IMG/VR virus record: IMGVR_UViG_3300035670_000768
Location: 1-34,351 of that record
Reading direction: 5' to 3' (one strand)
Length of the DNA stretch: 34,351 nt
DNA from: a virus
The position numbers and the translations under genes were made by a program. The notes beneath the pieces were generated by a model. It had not been told where the DNA came from and ran no database searches. It worked only from the letters and a program-made list of their open reading frames with translations. Positions 23,697-30,635 of the stretch are shown here, piece by piece; the stretch's first letter is position 1, and each line of letters opens with the position of its first letter.

Positions 23697-26281
23697 TGCT
23701 GATATTTTTCTGGAATACGGAGGCGACGGGGGCTATCACGGGCACCGCGGTGCAAACGTGCGCACCTGCCTCCCAGGCGGCGGCTGGGTCCGAGTTATTT
23801 ACGGGGTCGGCTGTTCAGGGCCAGGTCGCGGCCCAGCAGCTCGGCGCCGGCGTCGAGATATTTCAGGGCACGGCAGCGCAAACAGCCGCCCCCTGCTCCC
23901 AGCAGGCGGGAGGGGCGCAGGGTTTTGTCGGCTCCTCCGCCCAGCTTCACCCGCCGGCGAGTCAATCGGCGGCCGGCGTCGAGGTGTTCGTCGGTGCCGC
24001 CGCCCAGCAGATAGCGCCCTGCACGCAGGCGGCGGCGGGCCAGGCGGCGGGCGCCCCTGTTACCGGCACGTCCGTACAGCTCGCGGCTCCGTGCTCTCAG
24101 GCGGCGAGCGGTATCGAACTCTTTGCCAGCGCGGCAGTCCAGCAGTCTGCGCCCGCGAGTCAGGCGGCCACAGGGGGGCAGGGGTACGCGGGGACGGCGG
24201 CGCAGACCGTCCCGGCCGCCAGCCAGGCGGCGAGTGGCGTAGAGACCTTCCTTAGCGTAGCAGCTCAACAAGCCCAGCCTGCAAGTCAGGCAGCTGCTGG
24301 CGCACTCGGGCTTGCCGGCGCGGCGGCCCAAACGCTCGCACCAGCAGTGCAGGCCGGCTCTGGGCTTGAGACGTTTCTCAGCAGCTCGGCTCAGCAGTCT
24401 CAGCCAGCGCAGCAGTCGGTCGGCGGGGGCCTTGGCATCAGCGGGGCGGCCGACCAGGCACTGGCAGCCGCGGCTCAGGCGGCGTCTGCTCTTGAGACTT
24501 TTATCGGCCAGGCCGCGCAGGTGCTCGCGGCAGCCGCGCAGTCCGCCTCGGGCGGGGTCGGCATCACGGGCACCGCCTCCCAGACCGTCGCCGAATCCAC
24601 GCAAAGCGCCGCGGGCCTGCTCACGTTCCTCGGGGCGGTCGAGCAGCCCGCGAGCGCGGCGGCTCAGGCGGCAGAGGGGGCAGAGAGTTTTATCGGGCAG
24701 ATCGCGCAGCAGGCACAGCCGGCGGCTCAGGCTGCAAGCGGCGGGACAGGCATTGTTGGCACCGCCTCCCAAAGCCTCCCGGCCTGCACGCAGGCGGCGG
24801 AAGGGCTCGAGGTATTCCTCGGGGAGGCAGCTCAGGCGGCAGTTCCCTGCGCACAAGCCGGCGCCGGCGCCCAGATATTTACGGGGGTGGCCGCTCAGAC
24901 GCTCGCTGCATGTTCTCAGTCGGCTGCCGGTGGGACGGGGGTCATTGGCGTAGCAGTCCAGACCTCTGCCTCGGCGCACCAGGCGGCGGACGGGATTGAG
25001 AGCTTTGTCGGCAGCTCCTCACAGCTTCATACGGCAGCCGGCCAGGCGGCGGCGGGGGAGCTTGCTTTCATCGGCCAGGCGGCGCAGCAGACCACCCCCT
25101 GCTCTCAATCGGCCGCCGGTGGGGGCGTACATGTCGGCGCCGCCGCCCAGCAGACCCAGCCCGCGGCTCAGGCCGCCGAGGGCGTGGTCGAACATCTGGG
25201 CAGCGGTGCGCAGACCACAGCGCCGGCCGCCTGCGCAGCCGCCGGCAGTTTGGACTTCATCGGCGCAGCAGCGCAGATCGCCGCGCCGGCCTTCCAGCTC
25301 GCGGTCGGCGAGGGGTTGGGGACGGGGGCGGCAGCACAGATCGCCGCGCCGGCAACTCAGGCCGCCGCGGGCAGCCTCGATTTCATTGGCGCGGCGGCGC
25401 CAACCACCGCCCCCGCGCTGAGTGGGGCGAGTGCTCTGGAGATATTTACCGGGACCATCTCTCAGGACGCCCGGCCCGCGCTCCAGGGAGCCACAGGCGC
25501 ACAGGGATATACGGGCACAGCTGAGCAGACCGCCACACCCGCCAGTCAGGCGGCAGTCGGCGAGGAGGCGTTTATCGGGGCCGCAGCCCAAGAGGGCCAA
25601 GCCGCAAGCCAGGCCGCCGCCGGGGAGGTGGTCGGGACGCTCGCGGGCACGATTGCACAGATCGCCGCGCCTGCCTTCCAGCTCGCAACCGCGCTGGAGA
25701 CGTTCATCGGCCAGGCCGCTCAGGAGCACGTCGTCTGCAGCCAGGCCGCCGTTGCGATGCTGGCGATCACGGGGGCAGCGGCCCAAGAGGCGCAGCCGGC
25801 AGTACAGGCCGGCACAGGAGCGGTCTCATTCGTTGCCTGGGCGGCGCAGACCCTTGCGGCGGCAGAGCAGGCCGGCACGGGCACCGAGACGTTTGTCGGC
25901 ACCATTGCCCAAACATCACCGCCCGCCAGTCAAACCGGCGAGGGCATCGCGTACTCGATGCTGGTGAGCGGGGAAGCGGCGCAGCTCGTCGCAGCCTGCA
26001 CACAGTCGCTTGACGGGCAGGAGTCGTTTGTCGGCACTGCCGCCGAGCAGATCGCCGCCGCGTACCAGGCCGCCGCGGGCGTCTGGTTCTACCCGGTCAC
26101 TAAGGATGTCGCGCTCACCGGCACGTTCACTCTCGACACCGCGCTCACCGGCACCTTTACAACCGACTTCGCGCTGGTCGGAACCTTCACAATCGATTTT
26201 GCACTCACCGGCACTTTCACTCTTGACTCAGCGATGACTGGGACTTTCGTCGCGGAACCAAGCTTAACCGCAACCACATGA
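23696..26281 (+). CDS. 861-residue protein of about 37 tandem 21-residue repeats plus five 10-residue repeats
   Basis: Almost the whole protein consists of about 37 copies of a 21-residue unit with consensus F(I/V/T)GxAAQxxxPAxQAAxGxE. Some units start with I, L, Y or V, so units partly alternate. A last part (from about residue 803) has five copies of a ten-residue unit ALTGTFTxDx. No signal peptide or membrane segment is visible. The period and the small residues suggest an elongated, repetitive beta structure or fibre, but this is an inference. It starts by overlap with the glycosyltransferase, and glycosylation of its many Ser/Thr residues is a possible link. Opposite-strand reading frames here are compositional shadows. 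Confidence 0.85.
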   Translation: MLIFFWNTEATGAITGTAVQTCAPASQAAAGSELFTGSAVQGQVAAQQLGAGVEIFQGTAAQTAAPCSQQAGGAQGFVGSSAQLHPPASQSAAGVEVFVGAAAQQIAPCTQAAAGQAAGAPVTGTSVQLAAPCSQAASGIELFASAAVQQSAPASQAATGGQGYAGTAAQTVPAASQAASGVETFLSVAAQQAQPASQAAAGALGLAGAAAQTLAPAVQAGSGLETFLSSSAQQSQPAQQSVGGGLGISGAADQALAAAAQAASALETFIGQAAQVLAAAAQSASGGVGITGTASQTVAESTQSAAGLLTFLGAVEQPASAAAQAAEGAESFIGQIAQQAQPAAQAASGGTGIVGTASQSLPACTQAAEGLEVFLGEAAQAAVPCAQAGAGAQIFTGVAAQTLAACSQSAAGGTGVIGVAVQTSASAHQAADGIESFVGSSSQLHTAAGQAAAGELAFIGQAAQQTTPCSQSAAGGGVHVGAAAQQTQPAAQAAEGVVEHLGSGAQTTAPAACAAAGSLDFIGAAAQIAAPAFQLAVGEGLGTGAAAQIAAPATQAAAGSLDFIGAAAPTTAPALSGASALEIFTGTISQDARPALQGATGAQGYTGTAEQTATPASQAAVGEEAFIGAAAQEGQAASQAAAGEVVGTLAGTIAQIAAPAFQLATALETFIGQAAQEHVVCSQAAVAMLAITGAAAQEAQPAVQAGTGAVSFVAWAAQTLAAAEQAGTGTETFVGTIAQTSPPASQTGEGIAYSMLVSGEAAQLVAACTQSLDGQESFVGTAAEQIAAAYQAAAGVWFYPVTKDVALTGTFTLDTALTGTFTTDFALVGTFTIDFALTGTFTLDSAMTGTFVAEPSLTATT

Positions 26282-26288
26282 GGACACC

Positions 26289-26630
26289 ATGACAACCGAG
26301 AATCAAGACGTTTCCATCGTACAGGGCGACTCCGTCACCCTGACAGTGACGGTCACCAGCGGCGGGGTCGCCAAGAACCTCACCAGCGCGACGATCAAAT
26401 GGTCCTGCGCCAGGTCTGCGGATGGCTCAGCCGCGCTGAGCAAGACGACGAGCAGCGGCATCACCATCACGAACGCGGCGGGCGGCATCTTTCAGGTCGC
26501 ACTCTCAAAGACCGACACGGCCGCGCTGCTCGGATATTACTATCACGAGGCCGAAGTCACCGACGCGGGCGGAAACGTTAGTACGGTAATGACGGGGCAC
26601 CTCACAGTGACGCAGGACTTGATTGCATAG
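26289..26630 (+). CDS. Small BppU-like beta-sandwich protein
   Basis: The 113-residue product is beta-rich: DVSIVQGDSVTLTVTVTSG, NLTSATIKWSCARS, GIFQVALSKTDTAALLG and YYHEAEVTDAGGNVSTV. The spacing resembles the N-terminal domain of BppU-type baseplate proteins and other phage Ig-like modules. It follows the long repeat protein by eight bases and could be a tail or fibre accessory. The name is by resemblance only. Confidence 0.65.
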   Translation: MTTENQDVSIVQGDSVTLTVTVTSGGVAKNLTSATIKWSCARSADGSAALSKTTSSGITITNAAGGIFQVALSKTDTAALLGYYYHEAEVTDAGGNVSTVMTGHLTVTQDLIA

Positions 26631-26640
26631 GGGGGCGCGT

Positions 26641-26952
26641 ATGGATCTTCAAGATGACAACGGAAGGGATAAGGAGAAACCGTGCTGGCTGGGGACTGAG
26701 TGCCAGCTCGCGCGGGATCAACAAACTGGCAATGACCTATTGCGTGACATCCTGCGTGAGCTTCGGCATGTCAATAAGAGCTTAATTGGTCCCGCGACCG
26801 GAGCAAACCGCGTGCCCGTGCGCGTTCTGCTTTGGGTAATAGTTGTCTTTACCGCGCTTCTAGTCCTAGAGCGGCTCACAAAGAGCGGATATGAGCTTGA
26901 CGCCTCAGCAAATCACCTTGCGGTGACACAGGCAGAAAAAAAAACTGAGTGA
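26641..26952 (+). CDS. Single-pass membrane protein in the lysis region
   Basis: The product has 103 residues from the ATG at 26641, preceded by AGGGGG. Residues 1-54 are polar (MDLQDDNGRDKEK...LRDILRELRHVNKSL), followed by one hydrophobic span (VLLWVIVVFTALLVLE) and a polar tail of about 25 residues with a run of Lys. A spanin-like or holin-like role is possible from its position beside the lysozyme gene. No family is recognised. A TTG 18 nt upstream would add six residues but has no ribosome site. Confidence 0.7.
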   Translation: MDLQDDNGRDKEKPCWLGTECQLARDQQTGNDLLRDILRELRHVNKSLIGPATGANRVPVRVLLWVIVVFTALLVLERLTKSGYELDASANHLAVTQAEKKTE

Positions 26953-26953
26953 C

Positions 26954-27520
26954 ATGAAAGCATCTCGCGAAGCCTTTGAATTGATTAAGCGGTTCGAATC
27001 GTTCCGGTCGAAGCCGTACATGTGCCCCGGCGGGCAGCTCACAATCGGATGGGGAACAACGACCGGCGTGATACCGAACATGGAGGTCAGCATCGGTCAA
27101 GCCGACGAGTTGCTCCGTCAAGACGTGATCGAGATCGACCAGGCGCTAGCACAAATGATCCGAGTGCCACTTATGCAGCACCAATGGGATGCCCTGGTGA
27201 GTCTCATTTATAACATCGGAGAGGGCAGTTTTGAGATGAGCACCCTGCGCAAGATCATTAATCGAGGCGAGTTCGACCGGGTGCCGGCCGAGATCAAACG
27301 CTGGCGCCGCGCAGGCGGACAGGTGCTGCCCGGCCTGGCGGTGCGCCGCTCGGCCGAGGCTGCGCTCTGGCAGGGGCGTCAGCTTCCGCCGGTCCCGCCG
27401 CTCACGCCGCACCTCAACTTTGCCCGTGAGGCTGTGGAGCAACCGGCCCGCGCCTGGCGTATCAGTGTTCCGCTCAAAGACGTTGTTAACTGGTTTTGGA
27501 GACAACTTGGAGGAGGATGA
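26954..27520 (+). CDS. Endolysin, T4-type lysozyme (GH24 muramidase)
   Basis: The 188-residue product has the GH24 triad spacing E15-x8-C24-x5-T30 in FESFRSKPYMC...LTIGWGTT. Cys at the second position replaces the Asp of T4 lysozyme, as in some lambdoid endolysins. VSLIYNIGEG and LRKIINRGEF are conserved core segments, and the GLAVRRSAEAALW box closes the domain. It cleaves the MurNAc-GlcNAc bond of peptidoglycan at the end of infection. A tail of about 45 residues after the domain is Pro-rich. No signal-anchor-release segment is seen, so it should depend on a holin. Confidence 0.93.
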   Translation: MKASREAFELIKRFESFRSKPYMCPGGQLTIGWGTTTGVIPNMEVSIGQADELLRQDVIEIDQALAQMIRVPLMQHQWDALVSLIYNIGEGSFEMSTLRKIINRGEFDRVPAEIKRWRRAGGQVLPGLAVRRSAEAALWQGRQLPPVPPLTPHLNFAREAVEQPARAWRISVPLKDVVNWFWRQLGGG

Positions 27521-27521
27521 T

Positions 27522-27818
27522 ATGGGCCTTTTCAAAAAGCTCTGGGCTCTCGTGAAGTTTTTGAAGGCGGGCACATACGACAAGGCGACCGACGCGATCT
27601 TGCCGGTGGTGCTCGAGAACCAGGTGGTGGCGCCGTTTTTGGCGCAGAACAAGACGGTAATCGGGTTCCTACTGCTCTCCACCTACGTGGTGCTCCAGGT
27701 CGCCGGAATCTTCTTTCCGGGAGTGCCATGGTTCGAGCCCGCGCTGGCGGTGCTCGGCGTCATACTCACGGCGCTCGGCATCGCGCATCGAGGCGTGAAG
27801 GATCGAGCGGGGTTCTGA
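27522..27818 (+). CDS. Probable holin
   Basis: The 98-residue product has two hydrophobic spans (TVIGFLLLSTYVVLQVAGIFF and ALAVLGVILTALGIA) with a short loop, plus a charged N-terminus (FKKLWALVKFLK) and C-terminus (HRGVKDRAGF). AGGAGG lies five bases before the ATG. It follows the lysozyme by one base and looks like a holin or a holin-like membrane protein. Small phage holins vary too much for a family name. Confidence 0.65.
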   Translation: MGLFKKLWALVKFLKAGTYDKATDAILPVVLENQVVAPFLAQNKTVIGFLLLSTYVVLQVAGIFFPGVPWFEPALAVLGVILTALGIAHRGVKDRAGF

Positions 27819-27916
27819 TGATCGACACGGCGAGGGGCCTGTTCATCGCACTCGCCCTCTCGCTCCTGCTGTGGAGCGCGATTGTCTGTGTATTCTGCTG
27901 GGTGCTTCGGACATGA
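27818..27916 (+). CDS. Very small membrane protein
   Basis: The 32-residue product is one hydrophobic helix (LFIALALSLLLWSAIVCVFCW) with a polar start MIDTARG. It overlaps the holin stop (TGATG) and the next start (ATGA), so it is placed like a coupled member of the lysis operon. A regulator or second component of the holin is possible but not shown. Confidence 0.55.
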   Translation: MIDTARGLFIALALSLLLWSAIVCVFCWVLRT

Positions 27917-28701
27917 GGGGGGCGCTGCTTAAGTTCGGCCTCATTCTGCTTTGCTCCGTCCGGTGCGAGGGGGACCACCGGGGAATATCGCTCTACGGAA
28001 TCCAGAACAAAGCCTGGCCCTGCGCGGCGTCGCTTCGCGAGGCACGGCGCAATCGGCCGCCCGCGATCTCGATGGTCTGGTCCAGTCTAGGCGCGCAGAC
28101 CAACTGCCTCAAACGGTTTCTCAGGCGGCCCGGCCGGAAGGTGCTGCAGATCCAAGTCTCGAATGCCTGCTGCCAGCGTCGCGGCGACTGCCAGCGTTAC
28201 GAGATGCTGCACGGATGGAGCTTGGCCGATTGGCGGCGCGCTGTGGATAATGACGACCCGCGGGCAAGGCGGGCATTTCGGAAGTATGCGCGGCCGGCGG
28301 CAGCGCTTATCAAAGACGCACGGCGATTAAAGTGTCTAATCGCTCCCGAGCTGGAGAGCAACTTGACCGCGCCCGAGCAGGGCCGACTCATCGAGTGGAT
28401 CCGCGATCTGTTCCCGCCGCGGTGCAAGTTCGTCTCGTATCGCGGACTCGCGCCGGGGGCGTCGTTCGTGGAATACCACGGCGCCGTCAGCCGCCGGCAT
28501 GCGCCCTGTATTTGGAGCAACGACGGAACCGAGCTCTCCGGGTGTGATCTCCGCAACGTCGCCGAGTGTGAGTACTCCTTCCTCTGGCACCACCGCTTCA
28601 ACGGCTGGCCTGACCACGGCGAGCCCACCGACCGGCGCCGGCAGCGCACCGACTGGCCCACCACGGAGACTTGGGAGATGGTGAGGCAGTATCTGCTATA
28701 A
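27913..28701 (+). CDS. Exported Cys-rich protein of unknown function, possibly a lysis-region hydrolase
   Basis: The 262-residue product starts with a signal-like MRGALLKFGLILLCSVRC segment. The mature part has about a dozen Cys, which fits disulphides outside the cytoplasm. Repeated strand-like segments (RGISLYGI, AISMVWSSLG, VLQIQVSN, LIAPELES, KFVSYRG, FVEYHG, CIWSNDG) resemble the core strands of a TIM-barrel glycosidase, with acidic residues E in IAPELES and D in WSNDGTE as possible catalytic sites. This fold assignment is an inference. It follows the holin genes, overlapping by four bases, and ends nine bases before a leftward gene. Function is unknown. Confidence 0.7.
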   Translation: MRGALLKFGLILLCSVRCEGDHRGISLYGIQNKAWPCAASLREARRNRPPAISMVWSSLGAQTNCLKRFLRRPGRKVLQIQVSNACCQRRGDCQRYEMLHGWSLADWRRAVDNDDPRARRAFRKYARPAAALIKDARRLKCLIAPELESNLTAPEQGRLIEWIRDLFPPRCKFVSYRGLAPGASFVEYHGAVSRRHAPCIWSNDGTELSGCDLRNVAECEYSFLWHHRFNGWPDHGEPTDRRRQRTDWPTTETWEMVRQYLL

Positions 28702-28709
28702 GTCGAGGT

Positions 28710-29012
28710 CTACTTCTTGCAGCAAATCGCAGTTACTGTCAGGGTATAAGCGAAGCCGTCATCAACCCGAACAGTCACGCCAGTCGGAATATTCTTCTTG
28801 CCGATAAGTAATTCAGCGCGGACAAGATTCGCGTCATCTTGCGATGTGGTAAAGCCCCAGTTCTGTAAATATTCGCCCGACTTGCATTGCACCGTCGCAG
28901 TCGCATGGTAAACATGCTCCTCCGCGCTTGCGGTTCTTGTCTTGCAAGCCCCGGGGGCCGCGATGGCAAGAGACGGCAGGACAAGCAGTAGCAGCATAGC
29001 AATCGTTCTCAT
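28710..29012 (-). CDS. Small secreted protein, possible lysogenic cargo
   Basis: The 100-residue product has a clear signal peptide (MRTIAMLLLLVLPSLAIA) with a probable cut after AIA or APGA. The mature part has four Cys (GACKTRT, VQCKSGE, AICCKK) and beta strands. GAGGG lies upstream of the ATG. It is the first leftward gene, next to the integrase and outside the lytic operon. It may be expressed in the lysogen and act in the periplasm, a guess from its position. No family is recognised. Confidence 0.7.
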   Translation of the reverse strand: MRTIAMLLLLVLPSLAIAAPGACKTRTASAEEHVYHATATVQCKSGEYLQNWGFTTSQDDANLVRAELLIGKKNIPTGVTVRVDDGFAYTLTVTAICCKK

Positions 29013-29019
29013 TTTTCCC

Positions 29020-30042
29020 TCACAGTTTAAGTTTTAAACCGGCATGCTCCGCGAGTGACCGGCGGCGCTTGTCGTAACGGTAGCACATATCGAGTGTGGC
29101 AAAGCGGCCGAACTCCTGAACCTCGTGCGGGTCGACGCCCTGGCGCAGGAGCTCCGTCACTCCGGTCGCCCTCAAGGAATGCGCCGCGAATTTGCTCTCA
29201 TCGAGCCCGACCCGCGCGCAGGCGCGTTTTACTATGCGGTTGATGGTGCTATGCGAGATTGGAGCCAGGTTGGCTCCAGCCCCAAAATGCGAGACGAAAA
29301 GGGGAGAGCGGGGAAGGGCCCCCGCGGCCGCCCGTTCATCGCGCCAGGCCAGCACCGCCTCAGCCGCCCATGAGGGCAGCGGCTGCAGGGGGCTTGTCCC
29401 GTTTTTGGTGGCCCTGAGCCTGAGCGCAGTGACCCCGTCGACCTCCTGCACATCGTCGAGGGTAAGTTTGGCCGCCTCGCTTCGCCGCAAACCGCCGCCG
29501 ACGAGCGCCGAGAGCAGCGCCCGCGCAGAGAGTTCTGGCGCCCCCAGGATGAGCTCCGGCAGCACGCCCGGCGGTAGCGCCCGGGTCGGCCGTTTTGGGG
29601 CCGCCCTGAGGAGAGTGACACCCTCAAAGGGGTTGACGCGGGCGACGCCGGCAGCCTGGGCTATCCGGAAAAACTTCCGGAAAATGAGAAGGCGCTGATT
29701 GGTTGTACCCGAGGCCCGATAATCCACGGCATCTCTCCGCGCGCCGCGCCGGCGCTGACTCCAGGCCTTATAGCGCAGCGCCGCGGTGGCATCCAAGGAA
29801 ATCAGCGCCCGGGCCCCGTCGGCGCATCTCAGAAACGCCTCGAGGTCATGCAGCGCCGCATTGTAGGGCCGTTGATTTTTGTGTGTGCTCACGTAACTAC
29901 GCCAAAGCTCTAGTAAGGGATTTTCGCATATAGAAACTGAGGCTCTCCTTGCCATGATTTCCAAACGCCTTCCCGGCTCCCGCGCCGCCAGGTCCCGGCA
30001 AGCCGGCGCCGCATCCCGGCCGCTTGCGCTCATTATCCACAT
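29020..30042 (-). CDS. Tyrosine recombinase (phage integrase, XerC/D type)
   Basis: The product has up to 340 residues. The N-terminal part (LLELWRSYVSTHKNQRPYN) fits the core-binding SAM-like domain. The catalytic domain has ArgI in ALVGGGLRRSEAAKLTLDD, the Lys hairpin in RATKNGTSPLQPL, H-x-x-R in AAHSLRATGVTELL and the nucleophilic Tyr in CYRYDK. The usual LGH just before the Tyr is FGR, so the second His is replaced by Arg. It inserts and excises the phage genome. No att site can be found by eye. Start is uncertain: ATGs at 30042, 30033 and 29955 are all in frame; 30033 has GAGG nine bases upstream. It reads leftward, next to the rightward regulator. Confidence 0.9.
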   Translation of the reverse strand: MWIMSASGRDAAPACRDLAAREPGRRLEIMARRASVSICENPLLELWRSYVSTHKNQRPYNAALHDLEAFLRCADGARALISLDATAALRYKAWSQRRRGARRDAVDYRASGTTNQRLLIFRKFFRIAQAAGVARVNPFEGVTLLRAAPKRPTRALPPGVLPELILGAPELSARALLSALVGGGLRRSEAAKLTLDDVQEVDGVTALRLRATKNGTSPLQPLPSWAAEAVLAWRDERAAAGALPRSPLFVSHFGAGANLAPISHSTINRIVKRACARVGLDESKFAAHSLRATGVTELLRQGVDPHEVQEFGRFATLDMCYRYDKRRRSLAEHAGLKLKL

Positions 30043-30086
30043 CCTCGAACGTTTTCAGAAAAAGTTTCCTGCCATCTCAAAAATAA

Positions 30087-30228
30087 TATATTGCGCACGA
30101 AATAGGGGCAGTGTACCAATCAGCCAGAGCCACCGAATATTGACCGATAAGTAACGAAATCGTTCATCTATTCGGGCGCTCCGAACTAAACGGGGCCCCA
30201 TGCCACTATTATATTGCGATTGCGATAG
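30087..30228. promoter_or_regulatory. Candidate operators and promoters between integrase and regulator
   Basis: TATATTGCGcacGAAATAG (30087-30105) and TATATTGCGattGCGATAG (30210-30228) are near-identical. AACGA-AA-TCGTT (30153-30164) is a short dyad. TTGACC (30140-30145) is a possible -35. These lie in the 157-nt region between divergent genes and the first part of the regulator gene, the usual place for binding sites of an XRE repressor. None is proven. Confidence 0.35.
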
Positions 30229-30529
30229 TACTCAACAAGATTCCGCGCCTCAAAAGCTAGTAAATCCGGTCTTCTCCGGCGCCCGCGTGAAGGAAGCGCG
30301 CGGCCGCGCCGAAATGTCACAAGCTGCGCTCGCCGCCGCCTGCGGCATGAGCCAGGGCAATCTATCCCAAATTGAAGCCGGGAAACGCCGCGACCCATCG
30401 GGCGGCGCCGTCGCGCGCATCGCCGCGGCGCTTGGCGTGAACATCCACGATTTTTTCATCGAGGGAGAGAGTCATGTGCAGGAGATGTCCGCAGGAGAGA
30501 GCCCAGACCGCGATCTCGGAACGGTTTGA
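30200..30529 (+). CDS. XRE-family regulator (Cro/C1-like helix-turn-helix)
   Basis: The product is up to 109 residues. A Cro/C1-type helix-turn-helix spans about residues 28-85: ARVKEARGRAEMSQAALAAA, CGMSQGNLSQIEAGKRRD and AVARIAAALGVNIHDFF. It probably controls the lysis-lysogeny switch or the recombination operon. The start is uncertain. The first 27 codons are unusual for the family and contain the TATATTGCG element, so translation may begin at a later GTG such as 30287. The last 56 nt overlap a small membrane gene with a strong ribosome site. No dimerisation or protease domain is present, unlike CI. Confidence 0.75.
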   Translation: MPLLYCDCDSTQQDSAPQKLVNPVFSGARVKEARGRAEMSQAALAAACGMSQGNLSQIEAGKRRDPSGGAVARIAAALGVNIHDFFIEGESHVQEMSAGESPDRDLGTV

Positions 30530-30632
30530 ACGCGTGGTCTATCACGTCTTTTGGTTCGCGTTTCTGGCGGCCGCGGTCGCGCTCTCGATCCCGATCGTCC
30601 AGTGGTGCTGCCACGGCTGCCCGGTGAGGTGA
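30474..30632 (+). CDS. Small membrane protein overlapping the regulator gene
   Basis: The 52-residue product has one hydrophobic span (VFWFAFLAAAVALSIPIV) between an Arg/Glu-rich start with two Cys (MCRRCPQERAQ) and a Cys-rich end (WCCHGCPVR). GAGGGAGAG lies just before the ATG at 30474. It overlaps the regulator by 56 nt in another frame and ends three bases before the nuclease start. The ribosome site and TM pattern make translation likely. Function is unknown. Confidence 0.55.
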   Translation: MCRRCPQERAQTAISERFERVVYHVFWFAFLAAAVALSIPIVQWCCHGCPVR

Positions 30633-30635
30633 GCC

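Noticed and set aside
23795-24979. A 394-residue leftward frame opposite the long repeat protein
   Set aside because: It is Arg-rich and low in complexity, mirrors the repeat units, lacks a ribosome site and no family fits. It is a compositional shadow.
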